Shown here: positions 7,394 to 15,903 of the stretch, in pieces
Layout of the letters: each line of letters starts with the position of its first letter
Numbering within the stretch: the first letter of the stretch is position 1
Assembly (NCBI GenBank): GCA_017436705.1
Contig: JAFSCP010000025.1
Span: forward strand, 37,538-101,537
Direction: 5' to 3'
Source: Bacillota bacterium
Lineage (GTDB): Bacteria > Bacillota > Clostridia > Peptostreptococcales > Anaerovoracaceae
DNA: 64,000 nt
Program-made: the position numbers and the translations under genes
The notes under the pieces: model-generated
The model's database searches: none
What the model was told of the DNA's origin: nothing
What the model saw: only the letters and a program-made list of their open reading frames with translations

Positions 7394-8782
7394 ATGGAAA
7401 TGAACTTATACCAAAGCATAGGCTTTGTAATAACACTGATAGTCCTTGTGGGACTCAGTGTTTACTCAGGTAAAAAAGCCAAGGGCAAATCATTCTCCGG
7501 CGGCAGAAACAGCAGCACCACAATCGTTGCAGGAACAATTATCGGAACGCTGGTAGGCGGTTCTTCCACAATAGGAACAGCGCAGCTGGCGTATAACTAT
7601 GGTTTTTCTGCATGGTGGTTCACACTGGGTGCAGGCCTGGGATGTCTGATTATGGCCATCTGGTTTGTAAAACCCTTCAGAGCGCAGAACAAGCTGACAA
7701 TAACAGGGATGGTAAACGATGTGTATGGTCCTAAAGTAGGACTTACAGCAACACTTCTTTCCTCTCTTGGTATTTTCGTAAATATCATTGCTCAGCTTAT
7801 CGCAGCGACTACCATTATCGCAATCTTTGTACCGGATGCGTCAATCCTTGTGATGGCACTGATTGCAGCAGCCCTGATGGTTACTTCAGTAATCTTCGGC
7901 GGCGTAACAAGCGCGGGTATGGTAGGCATCCTCAAAACTGCTCTGCTGTACGTAGCTTGTATAGGAGGCGGTCTGGTGGCACTTTCACTTTTCGGCGGTG
8001 TTGACCAGATTGTAAATAATCCGGTTCTTGACCACGACACATATTTCAATATCTTTGCAAGAGGCGTGGGCAAAGACCTGGGTGCAGGACTCTCACTGCT
8101 GGTGGGCGTGCTTTCCACTCAGACTTATGTGCAGGCAATCCTTGCAGGAAAAAGCGACAAGGTTGGTGTAAAGGGTGCGCTTATAAGTGCAGCACTGATT
8201 CCGCCAATAGGTATCGGAGGAATATTGATCGGTCTGTATATGCGTGTGCATTATCCGGACCTTGCGAATGCTAAATTTGCATTCCCTACATTTATTTTAG
8301 ACAATATGCCGCCGCTCCTCGGCGGAGTAATTATAGCGACACTCCTGATTGCAGTAGTAGGAACAGGTTCCGGTCTGGCACTTGGTATCAGTACAATCAT
8401 CAATCAGGATATCGTACAGAGAATGACAAAGAAGTTTGCATCCCCTGAAAAGAGCATGCTTGTTACAAGAATATGCATCGTTGCAATTCTTTTCACAGCA
8501 TCCTTCTTTACAACCGGGGCACTCGGAGATATCATCCTGGACTTCAGCTTCATGTCCATGGGTCTCAGGGGTGCGGTACTCTTCGTTCCGCTGCTTTGCC
8601 TGTTATTCTTCAAACGCAGAGTAAAGAGTATCTACGCTCTTGCTTCTGTAATAGCAGGACCTGTGGCAGTGTTCGTCGGCAACTTCTTTATCAAAGGATT
8701 CGACCCGCTGTTCATCGGAATTGCAATCAATATGATCATTATGGGCATCGGCCTTCTTAATGCCGAAAAGCCAGAAGCATAA
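7394..8782 (+). CDS. Sodium:solute symporter (SSS) family transporter
   Basis: A 462-residue polytopic protein of the SSS family (LeuT fold, Na+-coupled uptake). Typical features are the N-terminal helix followed by GRNSSTTIVAGTIIGTLVGGSSTIGTAQ (cation-site region of TM1-2), QTYVQAILAGKS after TM6, and GTGSGLALGISTIINQDIVQR (TM8, conserved Ser/Thr and Asp). The ATG abuts the stop of the CoA-transferase gene. A second carrier inside one operon with a TTT system suggests two related substrates, or a substrate and a co-metabolite. Unlike the second SSS gene at 48088 it has no small accessory gene in front. Confidence 0.9.
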   Translation: MEMNLYQSIGFVITLIVLVGLSVYSGKKAKGKSFSGGRNSSTTIVAGTIIGTLVGGSSTIGTAQLAYNYGFSAWWFTLGAGLGCLIMAIWFVKPFRAQNKLTITGMVNDVYGPKVGLTATLLSSLGIFVNIIAQLIAATTIIAIFVPDASILVMALIAAALMVTSVIFGGVTSAGMVGILKTALLYVACIGGGLVALSLFGGVDQIVNNPVLDHDTYFNIFARGVGKDLGAGLSLLVGVLSTQTYVQAILAGKSDKVGVKGALISAALIPPIGIGGILIGLYMRVHYPDLANAKFAFPTFILDNMPPLLGGVIIATLLIAVVGTGSGLALGISTIINQDIVQRMTKKFASPEKSMLVTRICIVAILFTASFFTTGALGDIILDFSFMSMGLRGAVLFVPLLCLLFFKRRVKSIYALASVIAGPVAVFVGNFFIKGFDPLFIGIAINMIIMGIGLLNAEKPEA

Positions 8783-8817
8783 AACGTAATTAGTAATTAT
8801 TAAAAGGAGAAATCGAA

Positions 8818-9660
8818 ATGAACAAGAAAATTGTTATCACTGCATGCCTCTGCGGCGCAGGTACTACTAAAGCTCAGACACCTTACGTTCCAATCACACC
8901 AGACGAAATCGCTGCTGACTCCGTAGCATGCGTTAAAGCAGGTGCTTCCGTAATTCATATTCACGTAAGAGACGACGAAGGCAAGAACACAATGGATACT
9001 GACCGTTGGGTTGAAGTTGTTACAAAGGTAAGAGAAGCTCTCGCAGCTGAAGGCCTTGACGCTGTATTAAACCTCACTTCCTCCGGGTCCAAGTTCTCCG
9101 AAGAACTCAGAATGGCTCACCTTCCGGTATTAAAGCCAGAAATGTGTTCCTATGACCCTGGTACAATGAACTGGGCTAACTCCTATGTATTCCTGAACAC
9201 TCCTCAGTTCCTTGAAAAGTTAGGTACTCTTACTCAGGAACTTGAAATCAAGCCAGAACTTGAAATCTTCGACGGCGGTATGATCGGCAACGTAGAATAC
9301 TACCTTAAGAAGGGTTTCTTAAAAGAACCTCTTCACTATCAGTTAGTTCTTAACGTAGCTGGTGGTATGGCTGGTACACTTGAAAATATCCACTACATCA
9401 CTTCCAAGTTAAGACCTGGTTCAACATGGTCCATCTCCGGTATCGGTTCTGCACACATGCCTTGTATGCTTGCTGGTCTTGCTGCTGGATGTACTGGTCT
9501 CAGAGTTGGTCTTGAAGACAACATCTACATGGAAAAGGGTGTTCTTGCAACTAACCCTCAGTTAGTAGAAAGAGCTTGCGCACTTGCTAAGATGGCTGGC
9601 AGAGAAATCGCTACAGCTGCAGAAGCAAGAGAAATCTTAGGACTTAAGAAACACGTTTAA
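8818..9660 (+). CDS. Beta-keto acid cleavage enzyme BKACE1 (DUF849 / Kce family)
   Basis: BKACE enzymes are Zn-dependent TIM-barrel retro-Claisen enzymes: beta-keto acid + acetyl-CoA gives acetoacetate + a new acyl-CoA. In this 280-residue copy the metal ligands HIH (residues 47 and 49) and the RVGLEDN motif (Arg229, Glu233, Asp234) are intact, matching His46/His48/Arg226/Glu230/Asp231 of the lysine-fermentation enzyme Kce. The residue matching Kce Glu14, as I recall the enzyme, is Gly15 (CGAGTTK), arguing against a 3-keto-5-amino acid substrate. AAAGGAG precedes the start. It lies in an operon with a dehydrogenase, CoA-transferase and thiolase. Confidence 0.94.
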   Translation: MNKKIVITACLCGAGTTKAQTPYVPITPDEIAADSVACVKAGASVIHIHVRDDEGKNTMDTDRWVEVVTKVREALAAEGLDAVLNLTSSGSKFSEELRMAHLPVLKPEMCSYDPGTMNWANSYVFLNTPQFLEKLGTLTQELEIKPELEIFDGGMIGNVEYYLKKGFLKEPLHYQLVLNVAGGMAGTLENIHYITSKLRPGSTWSISGIGSAHMPCMLAGLAAGCTGLRVGLEDNIYMEKGVLATNPQLVERACALAKMAGREIATAAEAREILGLKKHV

Positions 9661-9678
9661 TCCGGAGGAAAATAAAAA

Positions 9679-10638
9679 ATGAGATTTGAAGATGTAAAAA
9701 CTATAGCTGTCCTTGGCTCCGGCACAATGGGACACGGTATTGCTCAGAGATATGCAATGGGTGGATATCAGGTTAAAGTATATGACGTTATGGAAGCTGC
9801 ACTTCAGAACGCTGAAAAGCTTATCCGCCAGAATCTGGAAGTATTCGTGGAAGAAGGCTGGTTTGAAGCAGCTGAAATCGAACCGACAATGGCAAGAATC
9901 AGCTATACAACTGACCTTGCAGAAGCAGTTAAGGGTGCTCAGTATGTACAGGAAACAGTTCCTGAAAGACCTGAAATCAAGAAGTCCGTTTACGAACAGC
10001 TTGATGCTGTTCTTCCTGAAGATACTATCATCGTATCCAACGCTTCCGCACTTAACCCATTCGAATTAGTACCTGAAAGAAGACTTCCTAACTTCAGCAC
10101 TGCTCACTGGTATGCACCTCCTCACATCGTTCCGTTAGTAGAAGTTGCAAAGGGTGAACAGACCAAGGATGAAGTTGTTGAAACTGTAATGGCAGTTCTC
10201 AAGAAGTGCGGCAAGGCTCCTGTACGTATGGAAAAGTACGTTAAGGGCTACATCATCAACAGATTACAGATTCTTTTAAATACAGAAGTTTATTACCTGC
10301 TTGAAAACGGCATCTGCACACCAGAAATGCTCGACATGGCGGTTAAGGCTTCCTTCATGCCAAGAGGCTGCGTTCTTGGTCTTGTACAGAGAATGGACTT
10401 CACAGGTCTTGATATCACCTGCAACAACCTGATCAACAAGAGCTACGAAATCCCTGAAGTTCCTGAAAGACCTTCCGTAATCTTTGATCTCTTTGAAAAG
10501 GGAGACCTGGGTGTTAAGACCGGTAAGGGCTTCTTCGACTACACTGGAAGAGATAAGGCTGAAGTTCTCAAGCTCAGAGACCAGAGACTCATCCAGGTAT
10601 TCAAGGCAACTGAACACCTCATCGACCAGCAGGTATAA
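9679..10638 (+). CDS. 3-hydroxyacyl-CoA dehydrogenase-like beta-hydroxyacid dehydrogenase
   Basis: A 319-residue NAD-dependent dehydrogenase with Rossmann motif VLGSGTMGHGIA and acidic residue in VKVYD, the VPERPEIKK helix, and a C-terminal domain ending VKTGKGFFDY. Instead of the HFFNP motif usual in CoA-specific enzymes, the catalytic-His region reads HWYAPPHIVPLVEV. That pattern recalls free-acid relatives such as gulonate 3-dehydrogenase or carnitine dehydrogenase. Placed directly after BKACE1, it plausibly oxidises an imported beta-hydroxy acid to the beta-keto acid that BKACE1 cleaves. Activity on 3-hydroxybutyryl-CoA remains possible. Confidence 0.88.
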   Translation: MRFEDVKTIAVLGSGTMGHGIAQRYAMGGYQVKVYDVMEAALQNAEKLIRQNLEVFVEEGWFEAAEIEPTMARISYTTDLAEAVKGAQYVQETVPERPEIKKSVYEQLDAVLPEDTIIVSNASALNPFELVPERRLPNFSTAHWYAPPHIVPLVEVAKGEQTKDEVVETVMAVLKKCGKAPVRMEKYVKGYIINRLQILLNTEVYYLLENGICTPEMLDMAVKASFMPRGCVLGLVQRMDFTGLDITCNNLINKSYEIPEVPERPSVIFDLFEKGDLGVKTGKGFFDYTGRDKAEVLKLRDQRLIQVFKATEHLIDQQV

Positions 10639-10667
10639 TTTAAACAGAATAAGAGGAAAAACAGACA

Positions 10668-11864
10668 ATGAAAAATGCATATATCGTAGAAGCATGTCGT
10701 ACAGCTGTTGGTAAGCACGGCGGTACATTAAAGGACATGCAGCCTGAAGTTTTAGGTACTTTTGCAGTAAAAGCAGCTATCGAACGTTCAGGCATCAACC
10801 CTGCAGACCTTGACGAAGTAATCTTCGGTCACTGCAGACAGAGCTCACACAACCCTAACATCGCAAGAGTAATGTCTCTCATGGCAGGAATTCCTGAAGA
10901 AGTTCCTTCCTACACAGTAATGAGACAGTGTGCTTCCGGTATGACTGCCATCGCAGACGCTGCAATGGGTATCATGTCCGAACAGTATGACCTGGTAATG
11001 GCAGGCGGCGTAGAAAGCATGAGTACAGCTCCTTTCTACATCATGGGTGCAAGATACGGACTCGGCACAGGTAACGCTCAGATCTTTGACTCCCTGACAG
11101 AAGTTCAGAAGAGAGCGCAGCCTATGGACAAATACGGCGAGTTCAACATGGGTATGACAGCAGAAAACATTGCTGAAAAATACGGAATCACAAGAGAAGA
11201 ACAGGAAAGATTCGCACTTCAGTCTCAGGAAAGAGCTGCGGCTGCAATTGCAAGCGGCAGATTTGACGATGAAATCATTCCTGTATTAGTTCCACAGAGA
11301 AAGGCAGATCCAATCGAATTCAAGGTTGACGAATTCCCTAAAGCAACTTCACTGGAAAAACTTGCGAAGTTAAAGCCAGCATTCAGATTCGACGGTAATG
11401 GTACAGTTACAGCAGGTACTTCCTCCGGCAGAAATGACGGTGCATCCGCTCTTATCCTTGCAAGTGAAGAAGCTGTAGAAAAGCACGGTCTCAAGCCAAT
11501 GGCAAGAATCGTTGCAATGGCATCTGCAGGTGTTGACCCTAGATACATGGGTCTTGGCCCTATTCCGGCAACAAGAAAGGCGCTTGAAAAAGCCGGCCTT
11601 ACTCTTGACGATATCGGACTTATCGAATTAAACGAAGCATTCGCTGCACAGTCAATTGCGTGCATCAAAGAATTAGGACTCAATGAAGAAATCGTTAACG
11701 TTAACGGCGGTGCTATTGCTCTCGGACATCCTGTAGGAAGCTCCGGTGCAAGAATCGTTGTAACTCTTGTACACGAAATGAAGAAGAGAGGCGTTAAATA
11801 CGGTCTTGCGACACTTTGTATCGCAGGCGGTTTAGGTCAGGCAATCATCGTAGAAGCATTATAA
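10668..11864 (+). CDS. Thiolase (acetyl-CoA C-acetyltransferase)
   Basis: A 398-residue thiolase II-type enzyme. The nucleophilic Cys is in [10 protein letters not shown] (about residue 88), the catalytic His in [16 protein letters not shown], and the second Cys in [11 protein letters not shown] at the C-terminus; NEAFA is also present. It would cleave acetoacetyl-CoA with CoA to two acetyl-CoA. It closes the locus A operon, about 30 bases after the dehydrogenase, and supplies both the thiolytic step and the acetyl-CoA co-substrate for BKACE. A paralogue lies at 22133. Confidence 0.95.
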   Translation: MKNAYIVEACRTAVGKHGGTLKDMQPEVLGTFAVKAAIERSGINPADLDEVIFGHCRQSSHNPNIARVMSLMAGIPEEVPSYTVMRQCASGMTAIADAAMGIMSEQYDLVMAGGVESMSTAPFYIMGARYGLGTGNAQIFDSLTEVQKRAQPMDKYGEFNMGMTAENIAEKYGITREEQERFALQSQERAAAAIASGRFDDEIIPVLVPQRKADPIEFKVDEFPKATSLEKLAKLKPAFRFDGNGTVTAGTSSGRNDGASALILASEEAVEKHGLKPMARIVAMASAGVDPRYMGLGPIPATRKALEKAGLTLDDIGLIELNEAFAAQSIACIKELGLNEEIVNVNGGAIALGHPVGSSGARIVVTLVHEMKKRGVKYGLATLCIAGGLGQAIIVEAL

Positions 11865-11924
11865 TGACTTAATGGGTTTTGATTAGTCCCTCCTATAATA
11901 TGGTACTGAGGAAAAGTGCATACT

Positions 11925-11950
11925 GAAAAAGTGTGTACTTTTTCTTTATA
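11925..11950 (+). terminator. Possible terminator after the locus A thiolase
   Basis: Perfect 8-bp stem GAAAAAGT / ACTTTTTC with a GTGT loop, U-rich 3' arm and short U-rich tail. AT-rich, so weak; it separates the catabolic operon from the regulator. Confidence 0.5.
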
Positions 11951-12012
11951 CAGGAAGCCATAATATGATATAATTACAAAAACAGTTACTGACAGATAAA
12001 AGGAGCAGACTT

Positions 12013-13992
12013 ATGGCTAAAGTCGGTGTAATAACTAAATATCCTCTTTTTGCAACATTTTTTGATGAAATGGAAAAATTCTTTCCGGAAGATGAAGTCA
12101 AGGTGTATCTGGGAAGTGCAGATGATAATGTGGAAGAACTTCTGGATGCCGCAGAGCGTGACGGCTGTGAGGCACTGGTAACAGGTGCCTTTACCTACGA
12201 AGATCTGGTCGACAGAACATATCTGCCGATTGTGGATGTGGAGGCTGATTTCCAGGACATTATCAATGCATGGACCAAGGTAAAGCAGCGCGGTGACAAA
12301 CCGGATAAAGTGGCGGTAGTTCTTGTCAGCTCAAACCCTGTATTGAAATATGCAGCGCTTGAAGAAGAACTTTCTGTGATTTTTGATGCAGAAGTTCGGA
12401 TTGTGCAGTATTCCGGAAGAAGTGAATATGAAGGACTGATTGTCGGACTTAAAAATCAGGTAGACCTTGTAATTGCAGGAGAAAAATCCATAGAAGTCTG
12501 TCGTGAACACGATATAACACATGAGTTCATGGAACTTGGACTTAACAACAAGATGTCCGGAGTAGAACAGGCGCTTTCAATTGCTCATGCTGAACATGAA
12601 GCCCGTGCAAGAAACAAACGACTGCAGGAAATCATCAACTTCTCCGACGAAGGCATTGCCCTTACAGACAGAGACGGAAAAATCATTGAACTCAACCGGA
12701 CGGCGTCACGTTTTCTCAATATGAAGAATTCTGCACTGGTGAATAAGCAGACAGTATGGGACATGCTTCCTGCAATTGGTGTTGAAAGCAACGACAGGCA
12801 GCTTCAGAATTTCGAAAATGAAATTGTAAAATTCGGCGACGGAAGAACTTTCGTAGTAAGCTGCAAGCTTCTGGAAGTAGGAAAATCAGTTGAAGGCGCA
12901 ATTCTGACCATACGTGAAACTGGTGAAATCGAAGAAATTGAAAAAAAGATCCGTAAAAAGGCCAATGCCAAGGGCAATGTGGCCAGATACAATCTTGACA
13001 GTATAATAGGTACCAGCTCTGCCATAAGAGACTGCCGCAACCTGCTTCAGCGTTTCGGCAGATTTGACGGAAATGTAATGATTACCGGGGAGACAGGAAC
13101 CGGTAAAGAACTCTTTGCCCAGTCGATTCATAATGAAAGTGCCCGTAAGAACGAGCCTTTCTTCGCAATCAACTGTGCAGCCCTGCCGGCATCTATTCTG
13201 GAAAGTGAACTTTTCGGATATTCGGAAGGCAGTTTCACCGGCGCTTCAAAAGGAGGCAAACCGGGGATTTTTGAACTGGCCCACGGGGGTACGCTGTATC
13301 TGGACGAAGTTACCGAAATGGACCCTGCGTGTCAGAGTAAGCTTCTGAGAGTAATCCAGGAGAGAGAAGTAAGACGTGTGGGGGACTCCAAGATTATTCC
13401 TGTTGATGTGCGTATTATCGCTGCATCCAACAGAGACATCTGGCAGGAGGTTGTGGAAAACCGGTTCAGAGAGGACCTTTACTACAGACTTAATATTATG
13501 ACCATCAAGGCGCCGCCTCTCCGCGAAAGAAAAGAAGACATCATGCTTCTTATCGACCATTTCAGGGAGTATTACGGGGAAAAATACGGAGCAGGGTTTG
13601 ATATACGGTTTACAAAACGTGCAGAAGATTACCTGATAAACTATCCTTGGCACGGCAATGTCCGTGAACTGCAGAATTTCGTTGAAAGACTGTATGTGTA
13701 CGGATATAACGGTGTTGATATTGATGTTTCAGCTATCAGCGGTCTTATCCATGAATTTAAAAAAGGAGACTACAGGGTGAATACCATGGCTGAAAGCAGC
13801 CCGGCTGCAGCTGAATATACAGGCATTTCTGAAAACAGAGCCGAAAATCAGAAAAAATATGAATCAATGAAAGAAATTGAAATGCAGGCAATTCTGGATG
13901 CCCTTGAAGAAACAGATGGAAACAAAACCAAGGCTGCAGAAATGCTGGGAATGAGCCGGACTACACTCTGGCGGAGACTTGCAGAAAAATAA
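12013..13992 (+). CDS. PrpR-type sigma-54-dependent transcriptional activator
   Basis: A 659-residue bacterial enhancer-binding protein. Residues 1-200 resemble the PrpR N-terminal ligand-sensing domain, residues about 205-305 a PAS domain (EIINFSDEGIALTDRDGKIIELN region), and about 320-560 the AAA+ ATPase: Walker A GETGTGKE, sigma-54 contact loop GSFTGA, Walker B LYLDEVTEM. The C-terminus is a Fis-type helix-turn-helix (NKTKAAEMLGMSRTTLWRRL). It is downstream of the locus A operon and in tandem with the AEC carrier; it most likely activates the sigma-54 promoters at 1811 and 2810, with a small organic acid or acyl-CoA as ligand. Confidence 0.93.
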   Translation: MAKVGVITKYPLFATFFDEMEKFFPEDEVKVYLGSADDNVEELLDAAERDGCEALVTGAFTYEDLVDRTYLPIVDVEADFQDIINAWTKVKQRGDKPDKVAVVLVSSNPVLKYAALEEELSVIFDAEVRIVQYSGRSEYEGLIVGLKNQVDLVIAGEKSIEVCREHDITHEFMELGLNNKMSGVEQALSIAHAEHEARARNKRLQEIINFSDEGIALTDRDGKIIELNRTASRFLNMKNSALVNKQTVWDMLPAIGVESNDRQLQNFENEIVKFGDGRTFVVSCKLLEVGKSVEGAILTIRETGEIEEIEKKIRKKANAKGNVARYNLDSIIGTSSAIRDCRNLLQRFGRFDGNVMITGETGTGKELFAQSIHNESARKNEPFFAINCAALPASILESELFGYSEGSFTGASKGGKPGIFELAHGGTLYLDEVTEMDPACQSKLLRVIQEREVRRVGDSKIIPVDVRIIAASNRDIWQEVVENRFREDLYYRLNIMTIKAPPLRERKEDIMLLIDHFREYYGEKYGAGFDIRFTKRAEDYLINYPWHGNVRELQNFVERLYVYGYNGVDIDVSAISGLIHEFKKGDYRVNTMAESSPAAAEYTGISENRAENQKKYESMKEIEMQAILDALEETDGNKTKAAEMLGMSRTTLWRRLAEK

Positions 13993-14007
13993 GATTAAGA
14001 GGTAAAA

Positions 14008-14949
14008 ATGTTATCCAATTTTTTGTTGTCATTTGAGGCAGTCTGCCCTATGTTCCTTATCATAGCAGCAGGGTATGCAGCAAAAAAACTGGGCATGATC
14101 GATGATCGTGCCCTCAGACAGGTTAATAAAGTTTTATTTAATATCGCTTTCCCGTGTACCTGCTTCAAGAGTCTGTACGGCGCAGAATTTGACCTTTCAT
14201 CCGATGCCGGATTTATTATTTACTGCTGGGTTGTTGCTCTGGTGTGCTGGATTCTTGCCTGTCCGCTGGTGATGAAAATCGAAAAGTGCAACAAGCGCAG
14301 AGGTGCCATGGTCCAGGCCATGAACAGAACCAACTATCTGGTAATAGGACTTCCTATACTTCACAGCATCTGCGGAGATACGGAGCTGGCATTTGTGACA
14401 GTAGCCCTTTCCGGACTGATTCTAATAAGCAATGTGATTTCTATAGTAGTTATGGAACTTTTCCGGGGCGGAAAGCCGGAACCGAAGCATATGGCCAGAT
14501 CGGTTTTCATCAATCCGATTATTCTGGCGACTCTTCTGGGGATAGTGACAATGGTAACAGGAATAACAATTCCTGCGCCGCTGGCAAGTGCGGCAAGTTC
14601 TCTGGGCGGAGCAGCGACTCCGATTGCACTGCTGATGATCGGTGCTTCCATCGATTTCAAGCACATGGGCGACAGCATAAAACCGGTAATTATCTGTGTG
14701 ACCGGTAAGCTTATTATCCTGCCGCTGATTGCAGCTGCAGGCGGCGTGCTCATGGGGTTCAGAGGCGTAGAGTTTGTGGCTCTGCTGATTCTTTTCGGAC
14801 CGTCACCGACTACAACTTCATATACAGTTGCTGACCAGATGGGCAGCGACGGCGACCTGGCCAGAGACTGCGTGGTTATTGCGTCAGCACTGGTGGCCTT
14901 TACCATGTTCCTGTGGATTTTCCTGTTCAGAAGTCTGGGCATGTTTTAA
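14008..14949 (+). CDS. AEC family transporter (auxin efflux carrier / malate permease-like)
   Basis: A 313-residue membrane protein with about ten helices in two repeats, starting FEAVCPMFLIIAAGYAAKKLGM, the hallmark start of bacterial AEC carriers (MleP-like). The conserved N-x-x-F/L helix-break regions TNYLVIGLPIL and the C-terminal FGPSPTTTSYTVADQMG are present. AEC proteins move malate, malonate or other organic anions. It begins 15 bases after the PrpR-type activator and should be co-transcribed with it, so it may carry the inducer, substrate or end product of locus A. Confidence 0.9.
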   Translation: MLSNFLLSFEAVCPMFLIIAAGYAAKKLGMIDDRALRQVNKVLFNIAFPCTCFKSLYGAEFDLSSDAGFIIYCWVVALVCWILACPLVMKIEKCNKRRGAMVQAMNRTNYLVIGLPILHSICGDTELAFVTVALSGLILISNVISIVVMELFRGGKPEPKHMARSVFINPIILATLLGIVTMVTGITIPAPLASAASSLGGAATPIALLMIGASIDFKHMGDSIKPVIICVTGKLIILPLIAAAGGVLMGFRGVEFVALLILFGPSPTTTSYTVADQMGSDGDLARDCVVIASALVAFTMFLWIFLFRSLGMF

Positions 14950-14958
14950 AAGTTAAAA

Positions 14959-14987
14959 TTGACATAGAAGCTCCGACGCTATATAAT
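14959..14987 (+). promoter_or_regulatory. Sigma-A promoter of BKACE2
   Basis: TTGACA (14959-14964), 17-bp spacer, TATAAT (14982-14987): a full consensus promoter. The -10 is covered by the palindrome at 14983-15008, implying repressor control. Confidence 0.85.
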
Positions 14988-15008
14988 ATATGATATATCA
15001 TATATTAT
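14983..15008. promoter_or_regulatory. 26-bp perfect palindrome, putative GntR operator
   Basis: Perfectly symmetric about 14995/14996, with AATATAT arms and centre TGATATATCA. It overlaps the -10 of the BKACE2 promoter. The AATATAT motif recurs at 18148-18162 and upstream of the GntR gene. Confidence 0.7.
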
Positions 15009-15039
15009 TGAATTAAAAACTAGGAGTAACAACACAATT

Positions 15040-15891
15040 ATGGGTAACTTAAAAGACAAAGTAATTATCACAGCGGCGCTTTGTGGTGCAGGAACAACCA
15101 AGGCGCAGAATCCGAACGTTCCTATTACACCGGAAGAAATTGCGGCTGATGTAGTGGCGTGTGCCAAGGCAGGTGCAGCAATCGTACATCTTCATGTAAG
15201 AGATGAAAATGGTGTAAACAGTATGGAACCTTCAAGATTTATTGAAGTAGTTACACTTGCAAGAAAAGCTTGTGAAGAAGCAGGCGTTGACGTTATTTTC
15301 AACTGCACAACTTCCGGCGGCAAGTGGCCTGAAGAAAAACGTCTGGGACATCTGCCTGAACTTCTTCCTGAAATGTGTTCCTGCAGTCCCGGAACTATGA
15401 ACTGGTCCAACAGTTATGTGTTCCTTAACACTCCGCAGTTTATTGAAAAACTCGGAACACTTACACAGGAACTTAAAATCAAACCTGAAATTGAAATTTT
15501 CGATGCTGGCATGATGGGCAACCTGAACTATTACATCAAAAAAGGTTTCATCGCAGAACCACCTCATGTACAGTTCGTTCTCGGTGTAACAGGCGGCATG
15601 CCGGGCAATATTGAAAGCCTCTCATATCTTCTTCCGAAGCTTCCTGAAGGAGCAACATGGTCTATTACAGGTATCGGCAAGTCACATATGCCGATGATGC
15701 TGGCAGGCCTGGCAGCTGGCTGCAATGGTCTCAGAGTAGGCCTTGAAGACAACATTTACATGGAAAAAGGTGTGCTTGCGACTAACGTTTCACTTGTTGA
15801 AAGAGCTGTTGAACTTTGTAAAGTAGTGGGAAGAGAAATCGCAACACCAGCTGAAGCAAGAGAAATTCTCGGACTTGTAAAACAGAAATAA
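15040..15891 (+). CDS. Beta-keto acid cleavage enzyme BKACE2 (DUF849 / Kce family)
   Basis: A 283-residue Zn-dependent retro-Claisen enzyme closely similar to BKACE1: HLH metal ligands near residues 50/52, the KPEIEIFD active-site strand, and RVGLEDN with Arg, Glu and Asp conserved. As in BKACE1 the position of Kce Glu14 is Gly (CGAGTTK), so the two copies form one subgroup and may share a substrate class. The Shine-Dalgarno AGGAG (15022-15026) is unusually far, 13 bases, from the ATG. The gene has its own sigma-A promoter with an overlapping palindrome and is followed 12 bases later by a MATE gene. Confidence 0.94.
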   Translation: MGNLKDKVIITAALCGAGTTKAQNPNVPITPEEIAADVVACAKAGAAIVHLHVRDENGVNSMEPSRFIEVVTLARKACEEAGVDVIFNCTTSGGKWPEEKRLGHLPELLPEMCSCSPGTMNWSNSYVFLNTPQFIEKLGTLTQELKIKPEIEIFDAGMMGNLNYYIKKGFIAEPPHVQFVLGVTGGMPGNIESLSYLLPKLPEGATWSITGIGKSHMPMMLAGLAAGCNGLRVGLEDNIYMEKGVLATNVSLVERAVELCKVVGREIATPAEAREILGLVKQK

Positions 15892-15903
15892 TATAAATGT
15901 AAA

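Noticed and set aside
2901..11864. Locus A as a carnitine or gamma-butyrobetaine cluster
   Set aside because: The dehydrogenase could fit carnitine, but there is no BCCT/CaiT carrier, CaiB-type transferase or betaine-handling gene; the substrate is left open.
14244..14942. Overlapping frames inside the AEC carrier gene
   Set aside because: Shadow frames of a GC-richer coding region with no ribosome site or recognisable protein.
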